From Mycolicibacterium setense (GTDB lineage Bacteria; Actinomycetota; Actinomycetes; Mycobacteriales; Mycobacteriaceae), in assembly GCF_000805385.1 (NCBI RefSeq), contig NZ_JTJW01000006.1, forward strand, positions 434,001 through 498,000: a DNA stretch of 64,000 nt. Direction: 5' to 3'. The translations under genes were made by a program, and so were the position numbers. The notes under the pieces were generated by a model, which searched no databases, was not told where the DNA came from, and worked only from the letters and a program-made list of their open reading frames with translations. Shown piece after piece: positions 46,144 through 54,331 of the stretch. Each line of letters starts with the position of its first letter. Position 1 is the stretch's first letter.

Positions 46144-47040
46144 GTGGCCGCAGTCGGATACGTACTTGCCGAGTTCGACGAGTATCTCGCGCTGCAATGC
46201 GGCAGGTCTGAGCACACCCGCCGGGCGTACCGGGGTGACCTGAGAGCGTTGTTCGACCACACCGGCGGTGGTCTGGATAGCGTGACCCTGCCGGCGCTGC
46301 GGTCATGGTTGGCCACGCAGGCGGCAGCTGGAGCAGCACGGACCACACTGGCGCGGCGCACCTCGGCGGTCAAGACCTTCTGCACGTGGGCGGCCCGGCG
46401 GGGCCTTCTCGCCGAAGACGTCGCAGCCCGGTTGCAGGTCCCCAAGGCCCACCGCACCCTGCCTTCGGTGCTTCGTCGGGACCAGGCGATCGACGCCATG
46501 GATGCCATGAATTCCGCTGTGCAGGAAGGCGATCCGCTGGCCCTGCGGGATCGGCTGATCGTGGAGATGCTGTACGCCACCGGGATCCGGGTCAGCGAGT
46601 TGTGCGGGCTGGACATCGACGACATCGACACCGGGCGTCGGGTGTTGCGGGTGCTGGGCAAGGGCAACAAGCAGCGCACAGTCCCGTTCGGCGAGCCCGC
46701 ACACCACGCGCTCACAACCTGGCTCACCGAAGGGCGCCCTGCCGTGGCCACTGCCGATTCCGGCCCCGCACTTTTGCTCGGGGCACGTGGCAAACGGCTC
46801 GATCCGCGTCAGGCCCGCACCGTGGTGCACCAGACCGTCTCAGCCGTCGACGGTGCCCCCGACATCGGCCCCCACGGACTGCGGCACAGCGCGGCCACCC
46901 ACCTGCTCGAAGGGGGCGCCGATCTGCGCATCGTGCAGGAGCTGCTGGGCCACACCTCGTTGGCCACCACACAGCTCTATACCCATGTCACCGTCGAACG
47001 ACTGCGAGCCGTACACGACCAAGCCCACCCGCGAGCCTGA
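46144..47040 (+). CDS. xerC: Tyrosine recombinase XerC
   Basis: A 298-residue site-specific recombinase that resolves chromosome dimers at dif with XerD. The N-terminal core-binding domain ([15 protein letters not shown]) is followed by the catalytic domain with Arg in [13 protein letters not shown], Lys in [26 protein letters not shown], the second His in [11 protein letters not shown] and the Tyr nucleophile in LYTHV. The GTG at 46144 gives the usual length. Its place near rpsB and M23 matches M. tuberculosis. Confidence 0.94.
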   Translation: MAAVGYVLAEFDEYLALQCGRSEHTRRAYRGDLRALFDHTGGGLDSVTLPALRSWLATQAAAGAARTTLARRTSAVKTFCTWAARRGLLAEDVAARLQVPKAHRTLPSVLRRDQAIDAMDAMNSAVQEGDPLALRDRLIVEMLYATGIRVSELCGLDIDDIDTGRRVLRVLGKGNKQRTVPFGEPAHHALTTWLTEGRPAVATADSGPALLLGARGKRLDPRQARTVVHQTVSAVDGAPDIGPHGLRHSAATHLLEGGADLRIVQELLGHTSLATTQLYTHVTVERLRAVHDQAHPRA

Positions 47041-47051
47041 ACAGGGGGACA

Positions 47052-47954
47052 GTGCGCCACTCGATCATCGAGCCGACCCGAAGAACAGTCGAGTTGCCTT
47101 CAGCGGCAGTGTCCTACCTCACCTGGGCTCCCGAACGGCCAGCGTCCACGGTCGTGTTGCTGCACGGCGGCGGGGTGGACAACGCATCCTTGTCATGGGG
47201 TGGTATCGGTGCCCGGTTGACCGAAGCGGGTTACCGCGTCATCGCCCCGGACCACCCCGGCTACGGTCACAGTCCGCCGGCGCGGCACCCGATGACGCAG
47301 GACCGGCTTGTCGCCTACGTGGGGCAGTTCGTCGAGGCGATGCAATTGGACCGCTACGTGATCGGCGGTCTGTCGCTGGGCGGTGGGATGACCATCGGCC
47401 ATCTGCTGGACCGCCCGCGCGGAGCGACCGGAGCGGTTCTGCTGGGCGCCTACGGCATCATGCCCCGGCTGTCGGACGGACCGCTGTCGGGCGTGCGTCA
47501 ACTCATCACCTGGGCGGCGGTGCGCACAGGTGTGCTCGGTGCGGTGACCCGCCGGTTCGGCGCCAGTCGAGCCGCGATGACCCGCAGCATGCACGCCCTG
47601 ATCCGGGACCCCGGGCAGCTGACCGACGCCTTGATGGACGAGATCATGGCCGCGGCAGGACAACCCGGTGGTTTCGACGCATTCGAACAATGGCAACGCG
47701 ATCAGGTGCGGTGGAATTCACTTCGCACCGACTACACATCGCGGCTGGGCGAGGTGCGGTGCCCTGCACTCGTCATCCACGGCGAGCGTGACTCCGGCGT
47801 GCCCCTGGCGCGGGCCCGCGCCGCTGCTCATCGCATTCCGGATGCGCAGCTGAAAGTCGTTGCTGGTGCCGGCCACTGGGTCCAGCGTGATCAGCCGGAC
47901 GTCGTCAGTGATGCCATCATCGGATTCCTGCAGGGCATCAACGCAGAAGCTTGA
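47052..47954 (+). CDS. Alpha/beta-fold hydrolase
   Basis: A 300-residue serine hydrolase. The oxyanion region is LLHGGGVDNASLSWGG, the nucleophile elbow is GGLSLGGG with the Ser, the acid lies in IHGERDSGVP and the catalytic His in AGAGHWVQRDQP. The GTG at 47052 is 11 bases after the xerC stop. Its 3' end overlaps the LLM gene tail-to-tail by 17 bases. The substrate is unknown; an ester or epoxide is typical. Confidence 0.88.
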   Translation: MRHSIIEPTRRTVELPSAAVSYLTWAPERPASTVVLLHGGGVDNASLSWGGIGARLTEAGYRVIAPDHPGYGHSPPARHPMTQDRLVAYVGQFVEAMQLDRYVIGGLSLGGGMTIGHLLDRPRGATGAVLLGAYGIMPRLSDGPLSGVRQLITWAAVRTGVLGAVTRRFGASRAAMTRSMHALIRDPGQLTDALMDEIMAAAGQPGGFDAFEQWQRDQVRWNSLRTDYTSRLGEVRCPALVIHGERDSGVPLARARAAAHRIPDAQLKVVAGAGHWVQRDQPDVVSDAIIGFLQGINAEA

Positions 47955-48903
47955 GCACCTCGGACATGTGCGGCAGCGCTGATTCACGGCCGGGCCATTC
48001 GTCGAACACCGTCCAGTAGCTGATACCGAACCGGTCTTGCCGGTCGGCCAACGCCTCGGCCATCTGCGGATACGTGCCGAGCAGTACGAACGGGGAGTCG
48101 AGCAGCAGCTCTGGATCTGCTCCGAGCGGCGCGGCGATCTCCGCGGCGGCCTCGGCACGATTCTCGGTGTGCACCACGAACTGCAGGAGTGCGTTCAGTT
48201 CGATGTGCTCAAAGCGATCGCCTGCCGCCTCCCGCACAACCGAGATGCGGTCCTGCAGACCTGCTGCGTCGAAATGGGACAACCTGACTTCGGTGGCGTC
48301 GTGGTTGTGACTGAAACCTGCCAAGCCCGCGATATCGGCAACCTGCCCCGCCAACCGCAACACCCGGGTGCCGTTGCCGCCGACGAGCAGTGGAACGGCC
48401 ACCTCTGGCGCCGCGACCAGTTCGCCGGCAGCGGCGCGCACGCAGTAGTGCGCACCGTCGACGTTGATCGCCTCGCCTGCCAGGAGCGAGCGGATCACCC
48501 CGACCGACTCGATCAGGCGGTCCACGCGGGTGCCCGCGGAATCGAACCTGAGGCCTGCGGCGTCGTACTCGGCTTTCATATGGCCCGCGCCCAACCCCAA
48601 CTCGAACCGACCGCCCGACAATGCGGCTGCTGTGGCGGCTTCACGCGCGACGTCCACGGGGTGACGAAGATCGTTGTTGAGCACCAGAGTTCCCGTGTGC
48701 AGTCGCGTGGTCACCGCGCACGCCGTGGCCGCGCCGGCGAACGGTGACAGCGACGCCATCAGATGGTCGGGAATCGTGAGTACGTCGAAACCGGATTCTT
48801 CGACACTGACGGCGAATTCGGCGAAGTCACCACCGCGGGGCAGTGCGGTGTGCAGGCCGAATCGCATGGGGCGATTGCGGTGGGATCGTGAGGCCACGGT
48901 CAT
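47938..48903 (-). CDS. LLM-class F420-dependent oxidoreductase
   Basis: A 321-residue luciferase-like enzyme. FGLHTALPRGGDFAEFA, TIPDHLMASLSPFAGAAT, HTGTLVLNNDLRHPVDVARE and GRFELGLGAGHMKAEYDAAG are family features. I chose the ATG at 48903; an ATG 12 codons later (MRFGLH) is an alternative. A gene of this type lies at the same position in M. tuberculosis (Rv2893), between xerC and the M23 gene. F420 use is inferred from the family. Confidence 0.87.
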   Translation of the reverse strand: MTVASRSHRNRPMRFGLHTALPRGGDFAEFAVSVEESGFDVLTIPDHLMASLSPFAGAATACAVTTRLHTGTLVLNNDLRHPVDVAREAATAAALSGGRFELGLGAGHMKAEYDAAGLRFDSAGTRVDRLIESVGVIRSLLAGEAINVDGAHYCVRAAAGELVAAPEVAVPLLVGGNGTRVLRLAGQVADIAGLAGFSHNHDATEVRLSHFDAAGLQDRISVVREAAGDRFEHIELNALLQFVVHTENRAEAAAEIAAPLGADPELLLDSPFVLLGTYPQMAEALADRQDRFGISYWTVFDEWPGRESALPHMSEVLKLLR

Positions 48904-48935
48904 GCTTTCGACAGTAAGCCGCTCTGGGTGAGGGG

Positions 48936-49442
48936 TCAGGCGTGATGGGGCGAGAGCGGCTTGAGCCGGATCGGGGTTTCGGCGAGCAGCCCCAGCGGGT
49001 TTACGTAATCCGCCCGGGCAGCCGCGCCCCACATGGCTCCCCAGTGCAGGCAAGCCTTGGCCGGACAACCGAGGTGCCCTTCCAATAGCGTGCCGAGCAG
49101 CTGGCCGGCCGTCACCGTCTGACCGGGGCGTACCGCGGCCTGGACCGGCTCGTAGCTCGTCCTCAGCCCACCCGGATGGGCGAGTGAGACCACCGGACGC
49201 CCGGCCAGCACGCCGGCGAACACCACCGTGGCGGGGCCGGCGGCATAGACGGGTTGATGGGGTGCGGCCGCCAGATCGACGCCCCGGTGGCCGCGGTTCC
49301 AATTGGGGGAGGGGGCGTCGAAACCCCTGGTCACCGGGGGTCGGGGAGTCACCGGCCAGTGCAGTCGCGGGCCGTCGGCATGGGCGTGGGCCGGCCAGAG
49401 CGATGCCGCACCCAGCATCAGCGCCGCCACCGCAAACCTCAC
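48936..49442 (-). CDS. Secreted M23-family (LytM) metallopeptidase domain protein
   Basis: A 168-residue exported protein with a signal peptide cleaved near HAHA|DG (residues 21-23) and an M23 domain. Zn ligands His52 and Asp56 are visible in RGHRGVDLA. The second motif, normally HxH, reads CLH (Cys131-Leu-His133), so the first His is replaced. It would act on peptidoglycan peptides or serve as an activator lacking full activity. It lies 33 bases beyond the LLM start, in the same leftward direction and divergent from rpsB. Confidence 0.85.
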   Translation of the reverse strand: MRFAVAALMLGAASLWPAHAHADGPRLHWPVTPRPPVTRGFDAPSPNWNRGHRGVDLAAAPHQPVYAAGPATVVFAGVLAGRPVVSLAHPGGLRTSYEPVQAAVRPGQTVTAGQLLGTLLEGHLGCPAKACLHWGAMWGAAARADYVNPLGLLAETPIRLKPLSPHHA

Positions 49443-49743
49443 CGCCTCAGTTCAGTGCCGATACGCGCCGTGCGAAAGCCCCAAAATGCAGGGCTGTGGA
49501 TGAATCCGTCCGGCTTCGCCGCGTGGTAAAAGCACCCCTGTTCAGCGTGTAAACTTCTACCCGCAGCTCGCTAGCGGGCTGACTTCGCGTGTCTGCGCAT
49601 ATCGATCGCCTCAACGGGGTCGTACACGGATGCCGACGGTCCTGACCTGGGATTTCCAGATCGGGTTCGGCAACCAGCGGGCACCAGGGCCTGGCATCAC
49701 CCGACGCCGGGCGACAACCGACATACAAAGGAACCATCTACTC
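49443..49743 (+). promoter_or_regulatory. rpsB promoter and leader region
   Basis: This 301-base gap separates the M23 gene from rpsB. A possible SigA -10 box, TAAACT at 49550-49555 (TANNNT type), lies in front of a small hairpin CCCGC/GCGGG at 49560-49578, near the likely 5' end of a roughly 190-base leader. A purine-rich AAAGGAACC precedes the rpsB ATG. No protein-coding potential is evident. S2 autoregulation through this leader is possible but not shown. Confidence 0.35.
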
Positions 49744-50580
49744 ATGGCTGTTGTAACCATGAAGCAGCTGCTTGACAGCGGCGCTCACTTCGGGCATCAG
49801 ACCCGTCGCTGGAATCCCAAGATGAAGCGGTTCATCTTCACCGACCGCAACGGCATCTACATCATCGATCTGCAGCAGACGCTGACCTACATCGACAAGG
49901 CCTACGAGTTCGTCAAGGAGACGGTCGCCCACGGCGGCACCGTCCTGTTCGTCGGCACCAAGAAGCAAGCGCAGGAGTCCATCGCCGAAGAGGCCACCCG
50001 CGTCGGCATGCCCTACGTGAACCAGCGCTGGCTGGGCGGCATGCTCACCAACTTCTCCACCGTGCACAAGCGCCTTCAGCGTATGAAGGAGCTCGAGGCC
50101 ATGGAGCAGACCGGTGGCTTCGAGGGTCGCACCAAGAAGGAAATCCTCATGCTGACGCGTGAGAAGAACAAGCTTGAGCGCAGCCTCGGCGGTATCCGGG
50201 ACATGCAGAAGGTGCCTTCGGCCATCTGGGTCGTCGACACCAACAAGGAGCATTTGGCGGTCAACGAGGCCATCAAGCTCGGCATCCCGGTCATCGCGAT
50301 CCTGGACACTAACTGCGACCCCGATCAGGTCAACTACCCGATCCCGGGTAACGACGACGCGATCCGTTCGGCTGCGCTGCTGACCAAGGTCGTGGCCTCC
50401 GCGGTCGCCGAGGGCCTGCAGGCCCGCGCCGGCCAGGGCGCCGGTGAGAAGCAGGCCACCGAGGGTGTCGAGCCGCTCGCCGAGTGGGAGCAGGAGCTGC
50501 TGGCCGGTGCGACCGCCGGCACCGCCGGCACCGCCGAGGGCGAGGCTGCTGCACCCGAAACATCCACTGACGCTTCGTAA
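49744..50580 (+). CDS. rpsB: 30S ribosomal protein S2
   Basis: A 278-residue S2 protein. Conserved blocks are the start [40 protein letters not shown] and [20 protein letters not shown]. The C-terminal extension beyond residue 240 is Ala/Gly/Glu rich, as in other actinobacteria. The ATG at 49744 is preceded by AAAGGAACC; the longer open frame upstream is leader sequence. It is followed 17 bases later by tsf. Confidence 0.98.
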   Translation: MAVVTMKQLLDSGAHFGHQTRRWNPKMKRFIFTDRNGIYIIDLQQTLTYIDKAYEFVKETVAHGGTVLFVGTKKQAQESIAEEATRVGMPYVNQRWLGGMLTNFSTVHKRLQRMKELEAMEQTGGFEGRTKKEILMLTREKNKLERSLGGIRDMQKVPSAIWVVDTNKEHLAVNEAIKLGIPVIAILDTNCDPDQVNYPIPGNDDAIRSAALLTKVVASAVAEGLQARAGQGAGEKQATEGVEPLAEWEQELLAGATAGTAGTAEGEAAAPETSTDAS

Positions 50581-50597
50581 TTCAGGAGAAGTCTTAA

Positions 50598-51425
50598 ATG
50601 GCTAACTACACCGCTGCCGACGTCAAGCGACTGCGGGAGCTGACCGGCGCCGGCATGCTCGCCTCGAAGAACGCTCTGGTCGAGGCCGGCGGCGACTTCG
50701 ACAAGGCAGTCGAGCTGCTTCGTATCAAGGGCGCCAAGGACGTCGGCAAGCGTGCTGAGCGCGCAACCGCCGAAGGTCTGGTCGCGGCCAAGGACGGCGC
50801 GCTGATCGAGCTGAACTCCGAGACCGACTTCGTCGCCAAGAACGCCGAATTCCAGGAGCTGGCCGACCAGGTCGTCGCGGCTGCCGCCGCTTCGAAGGCC
50901 GGCGACGTGGATGCCCTCAAGGCTTCACAGATTGGCGATACCACGGTCGAGCAGGCCATCGCCGACCTGAGCGCCAAGATCGGCGAGAAGCTCGAGCTCC
51001 GTCGCGCCGCGTACTTCGACGGCACGGTCGAGACCTACCTGCACAAGCGTGCCGCGGACTTGCCGCCGGCCGTCGGTGTGCTGGTCGAGTACCAGGCCGG
51101 CGACGCGGCGAAGGGCAAGGAGGCCGCGCACGCGGTCGCCCTGCAGATCGCCGCGCTCAAGGCCAAGTACCTCACCCGTGAGGACGTGCCGGAGGACATC
51201 GTCGCCAACGAGCGTCGTATCGCCGAGCAGACCGCGAAGGAAGAGGGCAAGCCCGAGCAGGCGCTGCCCAAGATCGTCGAAGGTCGCGTGACGGGCTACT
51301 ACAAAGACGTCGTGCTGCTGGACCAGCCGTCGGTGTCGGACAACAAGAAGACCGTCAAGGCGCTGCTGGACGAGGCCGGGGTCACCGTGACCCGCTTCGA
51401 GCGGTTCGAGGTCGGTCAGGCCTAA
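50598..51425 (+). CDS. tsf: Elongation factor Ts
   Basis: A 275-residue nucleotide-exchange factor for EF-Tu. It starts [20 protein letters not shown] (UBA domain), and the EF-Tu contact motif TDFVAKN lies near residue 77. The two repeats of the core follow. AGGAGA sits before the ATG. A strong terminator at 51513-51559 ends the rpsB-tsf operon. Confidence 0.98.
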   Translation: MANYTAADVKRLRELTGAGMLASKNALVEAGGDFDKAVELLRIKGAKDVGKRAERATAEGLVAAKDGALIELNSETDFVAKNAEFQELADQVVAAAAASKAGDVDALKASQIGDTTVEQAIADLSAKIGEKLELRRAAYFDGTVETYLHKRAADLPPAVGVLVEYQAGDAAKGKEAAHAVALQIAALKAKYLTREDVPEDIVANERRIAEQTAKEEGKPEQALPKIVEGRVTGYYKDVVLLDQPSVSDNKKTVKALLDEAGVTVTRFERFEVGQA

Positions 51426-51450
51426 CACCAGAAGACCCGGGCGGCACATT

Positions 51451-51497
51451 CACACCCGATTGACGGCTCGGCCGCACATCCGATTGACGGCTCGGCC
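51451..51497 (+). repeat. 24-bp tandem duplication after tsf
   Basis: Two 23-base copies, CACA then C or T then CCGATTGACGGCTCGGCC, lie at 51451-51473 and 51475-51497 with one mismatch and a 24-base period. They are between the tsf stop and its terminator, so they are in the tsf transcript. Two copies without a spacer is not a CRISPR array. Confidence 0.7.
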
Positions 51498-51512
51498 CTC
51501 AGCCGCCCGCCG

Positions 51513-51559
51513 CAAAACCCCGCGCTCATTCCGGCGATCCCGGAAAGTGCGGGGTTTTG
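51513..51559 (+). terminator. Rho-independent terminator of rpsB-tsf
   Basis: CAAAACCCCGC (51513-51523) pairs with GCGGGGTTTTG (51549-51559) in a perfect 11-bp stem, and a second stem TTCCGG/CCGGAA is nested inside. A T-rich tail TTTGTTTGTC follows. This is the clearest intrinsic terminator in the window. Confidence 0.85.
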
Positions 51560-51604
51560 TTTGTTTGTCGTTTGGTGAGCAGTAGTGATCGATACTGATT
51601 GTCA

Positions 51605-53257
51605 GTGGCCAGGGTCGGCACGACGATCAGTTTGCTTGTCGGTGGTGGCTGCGAGTATGCAGGTGTGGCTGGGCATCGGCCGTTGCGTCGGATCGCTGAT
51701 CCGGTAGTGGCCGCCGCCCCGGCGGGGGCGCGGGTTCGGACGCGGATCCATCCGAGTGCCGATGAGGCCGTGGCGTTGACCGCGATCGGGGATTTGTTGG
51801 GGTCGATGTATCGCAGCGAGTTGGCGGCGCGGATCGGGCTGGGACGGTTGGATCCTCAGGGCCGTGTGAGGTGGCGGGCCAAGCGCAAGCAGGCGTTGAC
51901 GGCGGTGTCGTCGTCGCGGTGGGCCGGGGCGATCACTCGGGCCGTCGACGATCAAATCCTGTTGGGGATGCGGGGGCTGGTGGCCCAAGTCGCTGATCTG
52001 CGGGCCGCGATCGAGGTGCTCGAGGTGCGGTGTGCGCTACGCCCTGGGCAACTCGTACCCGCCGCTGACGGCGACGAAGAACCTGCTGGGCGGGGGCGGT
52101 CGCGGCGGGTGCGCGGGTATCGCAGCGCCGCGGAACGGTTCGCCAAGACCCGGCGTTTGGCGGTGCTGAAGGCTCGGCTTGCCGCGGCCGAGGCGGCGTT
52201 GGCGGCGGGGCGGCCGTCGATCACTGTGGGTGGGAAGCGGTTGTGGCGTACACGCAACCACCTCGACGCTGCCGACATGACCGAACCCCAGTGGCGAGCG
52301 AGGTGGAATGCCGCACGGATGTTTCTGACCGCCGACGGGGAGTCGGGAAAACCGGGTGGCAATGAGACGATCCGCGTCGACGAGCACGGACACCTGCGGG
52401 TGAAAGTGCCCGCGGCCCTGGCCGAGCGTTTCGGAACCCACCTCACCGTCGCTGCGCCAGTGGCATTTCACCATCGCGGCACCGAATGGGCGGGCCGGGT
52501 TCAGCATCGGCGGGCGGTGCGCTACGACATCAGCCATGACCCGGACCGCGACCGCTGGTATCTGGATGCCTCCTGGAGAACCGCTCCCGAAACCGTCTCC
52601 GGCATCGACCAATTGCGGGACGGGCCGGTGCTGGGGGTCGACCTCAACGCCGCCCATCTGGCGTGTTGTGTGCTCGACGCGTCAGGGAATCCGATCGGTG
52701 AACCTGTCACCGTCGCGGTCCAGACGTCGGGGTTGCGCGCCTCGCGGCGGGACGGGCGGATCCGTATGGCCATCACCGCCCTGCTGGATCTGGCCGCCCA
52801 GCACAACTGCACTGCGGTCGTGGTGGAGAATCTGGATTTCGCCGACGCCCGGGCCACCGGACGCGAAACTCTTGGGCGTGGTGGCCGGGGGAAACGGTTG
52901 CGGAGCATCGTGGCCGGGATCCCCACCGCCAGATTCCGCAACCGTCTGGTGGGCATGGCCACCCGGCGGGGCATTGGGGTGATCGGGGTGGACCCGGCCT
53001 ACACCTCCCGCTGGGGTACTCAGCACTGGCGCACACCCTTGCAGCAGCAGACTTCCGATCCGGCCACCGTGACTGGTCATCATGGTGCGGCGGTCGCGAT
53101 CGGCAGACGTGGACTCGGCGTGGCGATCAGGCGTCGGCCGGTAGGACCCCGCACCCGACAGCGGACGGGTGTGGGCACTCCACCGGCCAGGCCTGAGCAC
53201 CCACCGAGAACCACACGACGATGCCGTAGTTCTGGCTCACCGCCCCGCCCACCATGA
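51605..53257 (+). CDS. TnpB/Cas12-like RuvC-domain protein, probably catalytically altered
   Basis: A protein of about 550 residues of the RNA-guided TnpB/type V-U superfamily. RuvC-I is GVDLNAAHLACCVLD with Asp346, and RuvC-II is VVVENLDFADA with Glu408. The bridge-like region before RuvC-III reads VDPAYTSRWGTQHW, where TnpB has a zinc ribbon after the TS; no CxxC pair is present. At the RuvC-III position, normally DxNAA, it reads HHGAA (His492-His493-Gly494). The Arg/Pro-rich tail resembles actinobacterial relatives. A GTG at 51605 is the chosen start; no ribosome binding site is obvious. No tnpA or array is nearby. Nuclease loss is inference from alignment by eye. Confidence 0.75.
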   Translation: MARVGTTISLLVGGGCEYAGVAGHRPLRRIADPVVAAAPAGARVRTRIHPSADEAVALTAIGDLLGSMYRSELAARIGLGRLDPQGRVRWRAKRKQALTAVSSSRWAGAITRAVDDQILLGMRGLVAQVADLRAAIEVLEVRCALRPGQLVPAADGDEEPAGRGRSRRVRGYRSAAERFAKTRRLAVLKARLAAAEAALAAGRPSITVGGKRLWRTRNHLDAADMTEPQWRARWNAARMFLTADGESGKPGGNETIRVDEHGHLRVKVPAALAERFGTHLTVAAPVAFHHRGTEWAGRVQHRRAVRYDISHDPDRDRWYLDASWRTAPETVSGIDQLRDGPVLGVDLNAAHLACCVLDASGNPIGEPVTVAVQTSGLRASRRDGRIRMAITALLDLAAQHNCTAVVVENLDFADARATGRETLGRGGRGKRLRSIVAGIPTARFRNRLVGMATRRGIGVIGVDPAYTSRWGTQHWRTPLQQQTSDPATVTGHHGAAVAIGRRGLGVAIRRRPVGPRTRQRTGVGTPPARPEHPPRTTRRCRSSGSPPRPP

Positions 53258-53300
53258 GGCGTGGCGGTCCACCGGACAACACCCACCGTCAGCGGCCAAC

Positions 53301-53349
53301 ACCGTTCGGGACGCACAGGACACACTCCTGCTCAGTAATCAGGAACGGT
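53301..53349 (+). other. Foldable segment 3' of the TnpB-like gene, possible guide-RNA scaffold
   Basis: ACCGTTC (53301-53307) can pair with GAACGGT (53343-53349), enclosing a second perfect stem CAGGA/TCCTG (53316-53330) with a 5-base loop; TTTTGTT follows. It begins 43 bases after the gene's stop codon, where TnpB-type omega-RNAs are encoded. It could equally be the gene's terminator. The rest of 53258-53453 shows no gene. Confidence 0.35.
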
Positions 53350-53453
53350 TTTGTTCATTCGTGACGTGGTCGGTGCCGGGTAGTTGCTCACGCCGGGGCG
53401 GAGAGCTTTGCCGATATGGGAGTGTGGCAGGTACCAATGGTGTTGGAGGTGAC

Positions 53454-54308
53454 ATGCGCATAGGTGTGGTGTTTCCGCAGACGGAACTCGGCGGAGATCC
53501 GGGAGCTGTGCGCGCATACGGCCAGCGTGTCGAGGAATTGGGCTTCACCCACATCGTGGCCTACGACCACGTCGTCGGGGCCGATCCGGCCGTCCACCGT
53601 GACTGGGCAGGGCCGTACGACCTGTACACCACATTCCACGAGCCCATGGTGATGTTCGGTTACCTGGCCGCCGTGACGTCGCTGGAGCTGGTGACCGGGG
53701 TGGTGATCCTGCCGCAGCGCCAGGCGGTGCTGGTGGCCAAACAGGCGGCCGAGGTCGACCTGCTCACCGGCGGGCGGCTGCGGCTCGGGGTCGGCCTCGG
53801 CTGGAACGCGGTCGAGTACGAGGCGCTCGGCCAGGACTTCGGGAACCGCGGCAAACGCTCCGAGGAGCAGGTCGAGCTGATGCGCCGGCTGTGGACCGAA
53901 TCGTCGGTCACCTTCGAGGGCCGCTACCACCGGGTGACGGGCGCCGGCCTGGCGCCGTTGCCCGTGCAGCGCCCGATCCCGGTGTGGTTCGGAGCGGCCT
54001 CCGCGCGGGCGTTCGAGCGTGCCGGACGTCTGGGGGACGGCTGGTTCCCCATGGTCAGCCCCGGCCCCGAGCTGGAGGATGCCCGGGCCCGGGTGGAACG
54101 TGCCGCCGTCGCCGCCGAACGCGATCCGGCGACCATCGGGATGGAGGGGCGCGTGTCCTGGACCGGCGATCCGGACCAGACGGCCGCCGACATCGCGGCC
54201 TGGGCCGATGCCGGGGCGACCCACGTCGCCGTGAACACGATGGGGGCCGGCCTGCGGACCGTCGACGAGCATCTGGCTGCGCTGCAGAGCGTGGCTCGAA
54301 CCCTTTGA
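53454..54308 (+). CDS. LLM-class F420-dependent oxidoreductase
   Basis: A 284-residue luciferase-like enzyme: MRIGVVFPQTELGGDPGAVR start, FTHIVAYDHVVGADPAVHRD, ELVTGVVILPQRQAVLVAKQ and RLRLGVGLGWNAVEYEALGQ. TGGAGGTG precedes the ATG at 53454, and the upstream open frame is a by-product of the TnpB-like gene. It lies 23 bases before the amidase gene and may be co-transcribed with it. Its position between tsf and amiC, next to a mobile-type gene, suggests a local insertion. Confidence 0.88.
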   Translation: MRIGVVFPQTELGGDPGAVRAYGQRVEELGFTHIVAYDHVVGADPAVHRDWAGPYDLYTTFHEPMVMFGYLAAVTSLELVTGVVILPQRQAVLVAKQAAEVDLLTGGRLRLGVGLGWNAVEYEALGQDFGNRGKRSEEQVELMRRLWTESSVTFEGRYHRVTGAGLAPLPVQRPIPVWFGAASARAFERAGRLGDGWFPMVSPGPELEDARARVERAAVAAERDPATIGMEGRVSWTGDPDQTAADIAAWADAGATHVAVNTMGAGLRTVDEHLAALQSVARTL

Positions 54309-54331
54309 TGTCGGCTTGCTAGCGTCGCAAC

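Noticed and set aside
49630..49743. N-terminal extension of ribosomal protein S2
   Set aside because: S2 begins [10 protein letters not shown] by family comparison, and a ribosome binding site sits before 49744.
51451..51497. CRISPR array beside the TnpB/Cas12-like gene
   Set aside because: Only two repeats with a 1-base spacer and no further copies in the vicinity.
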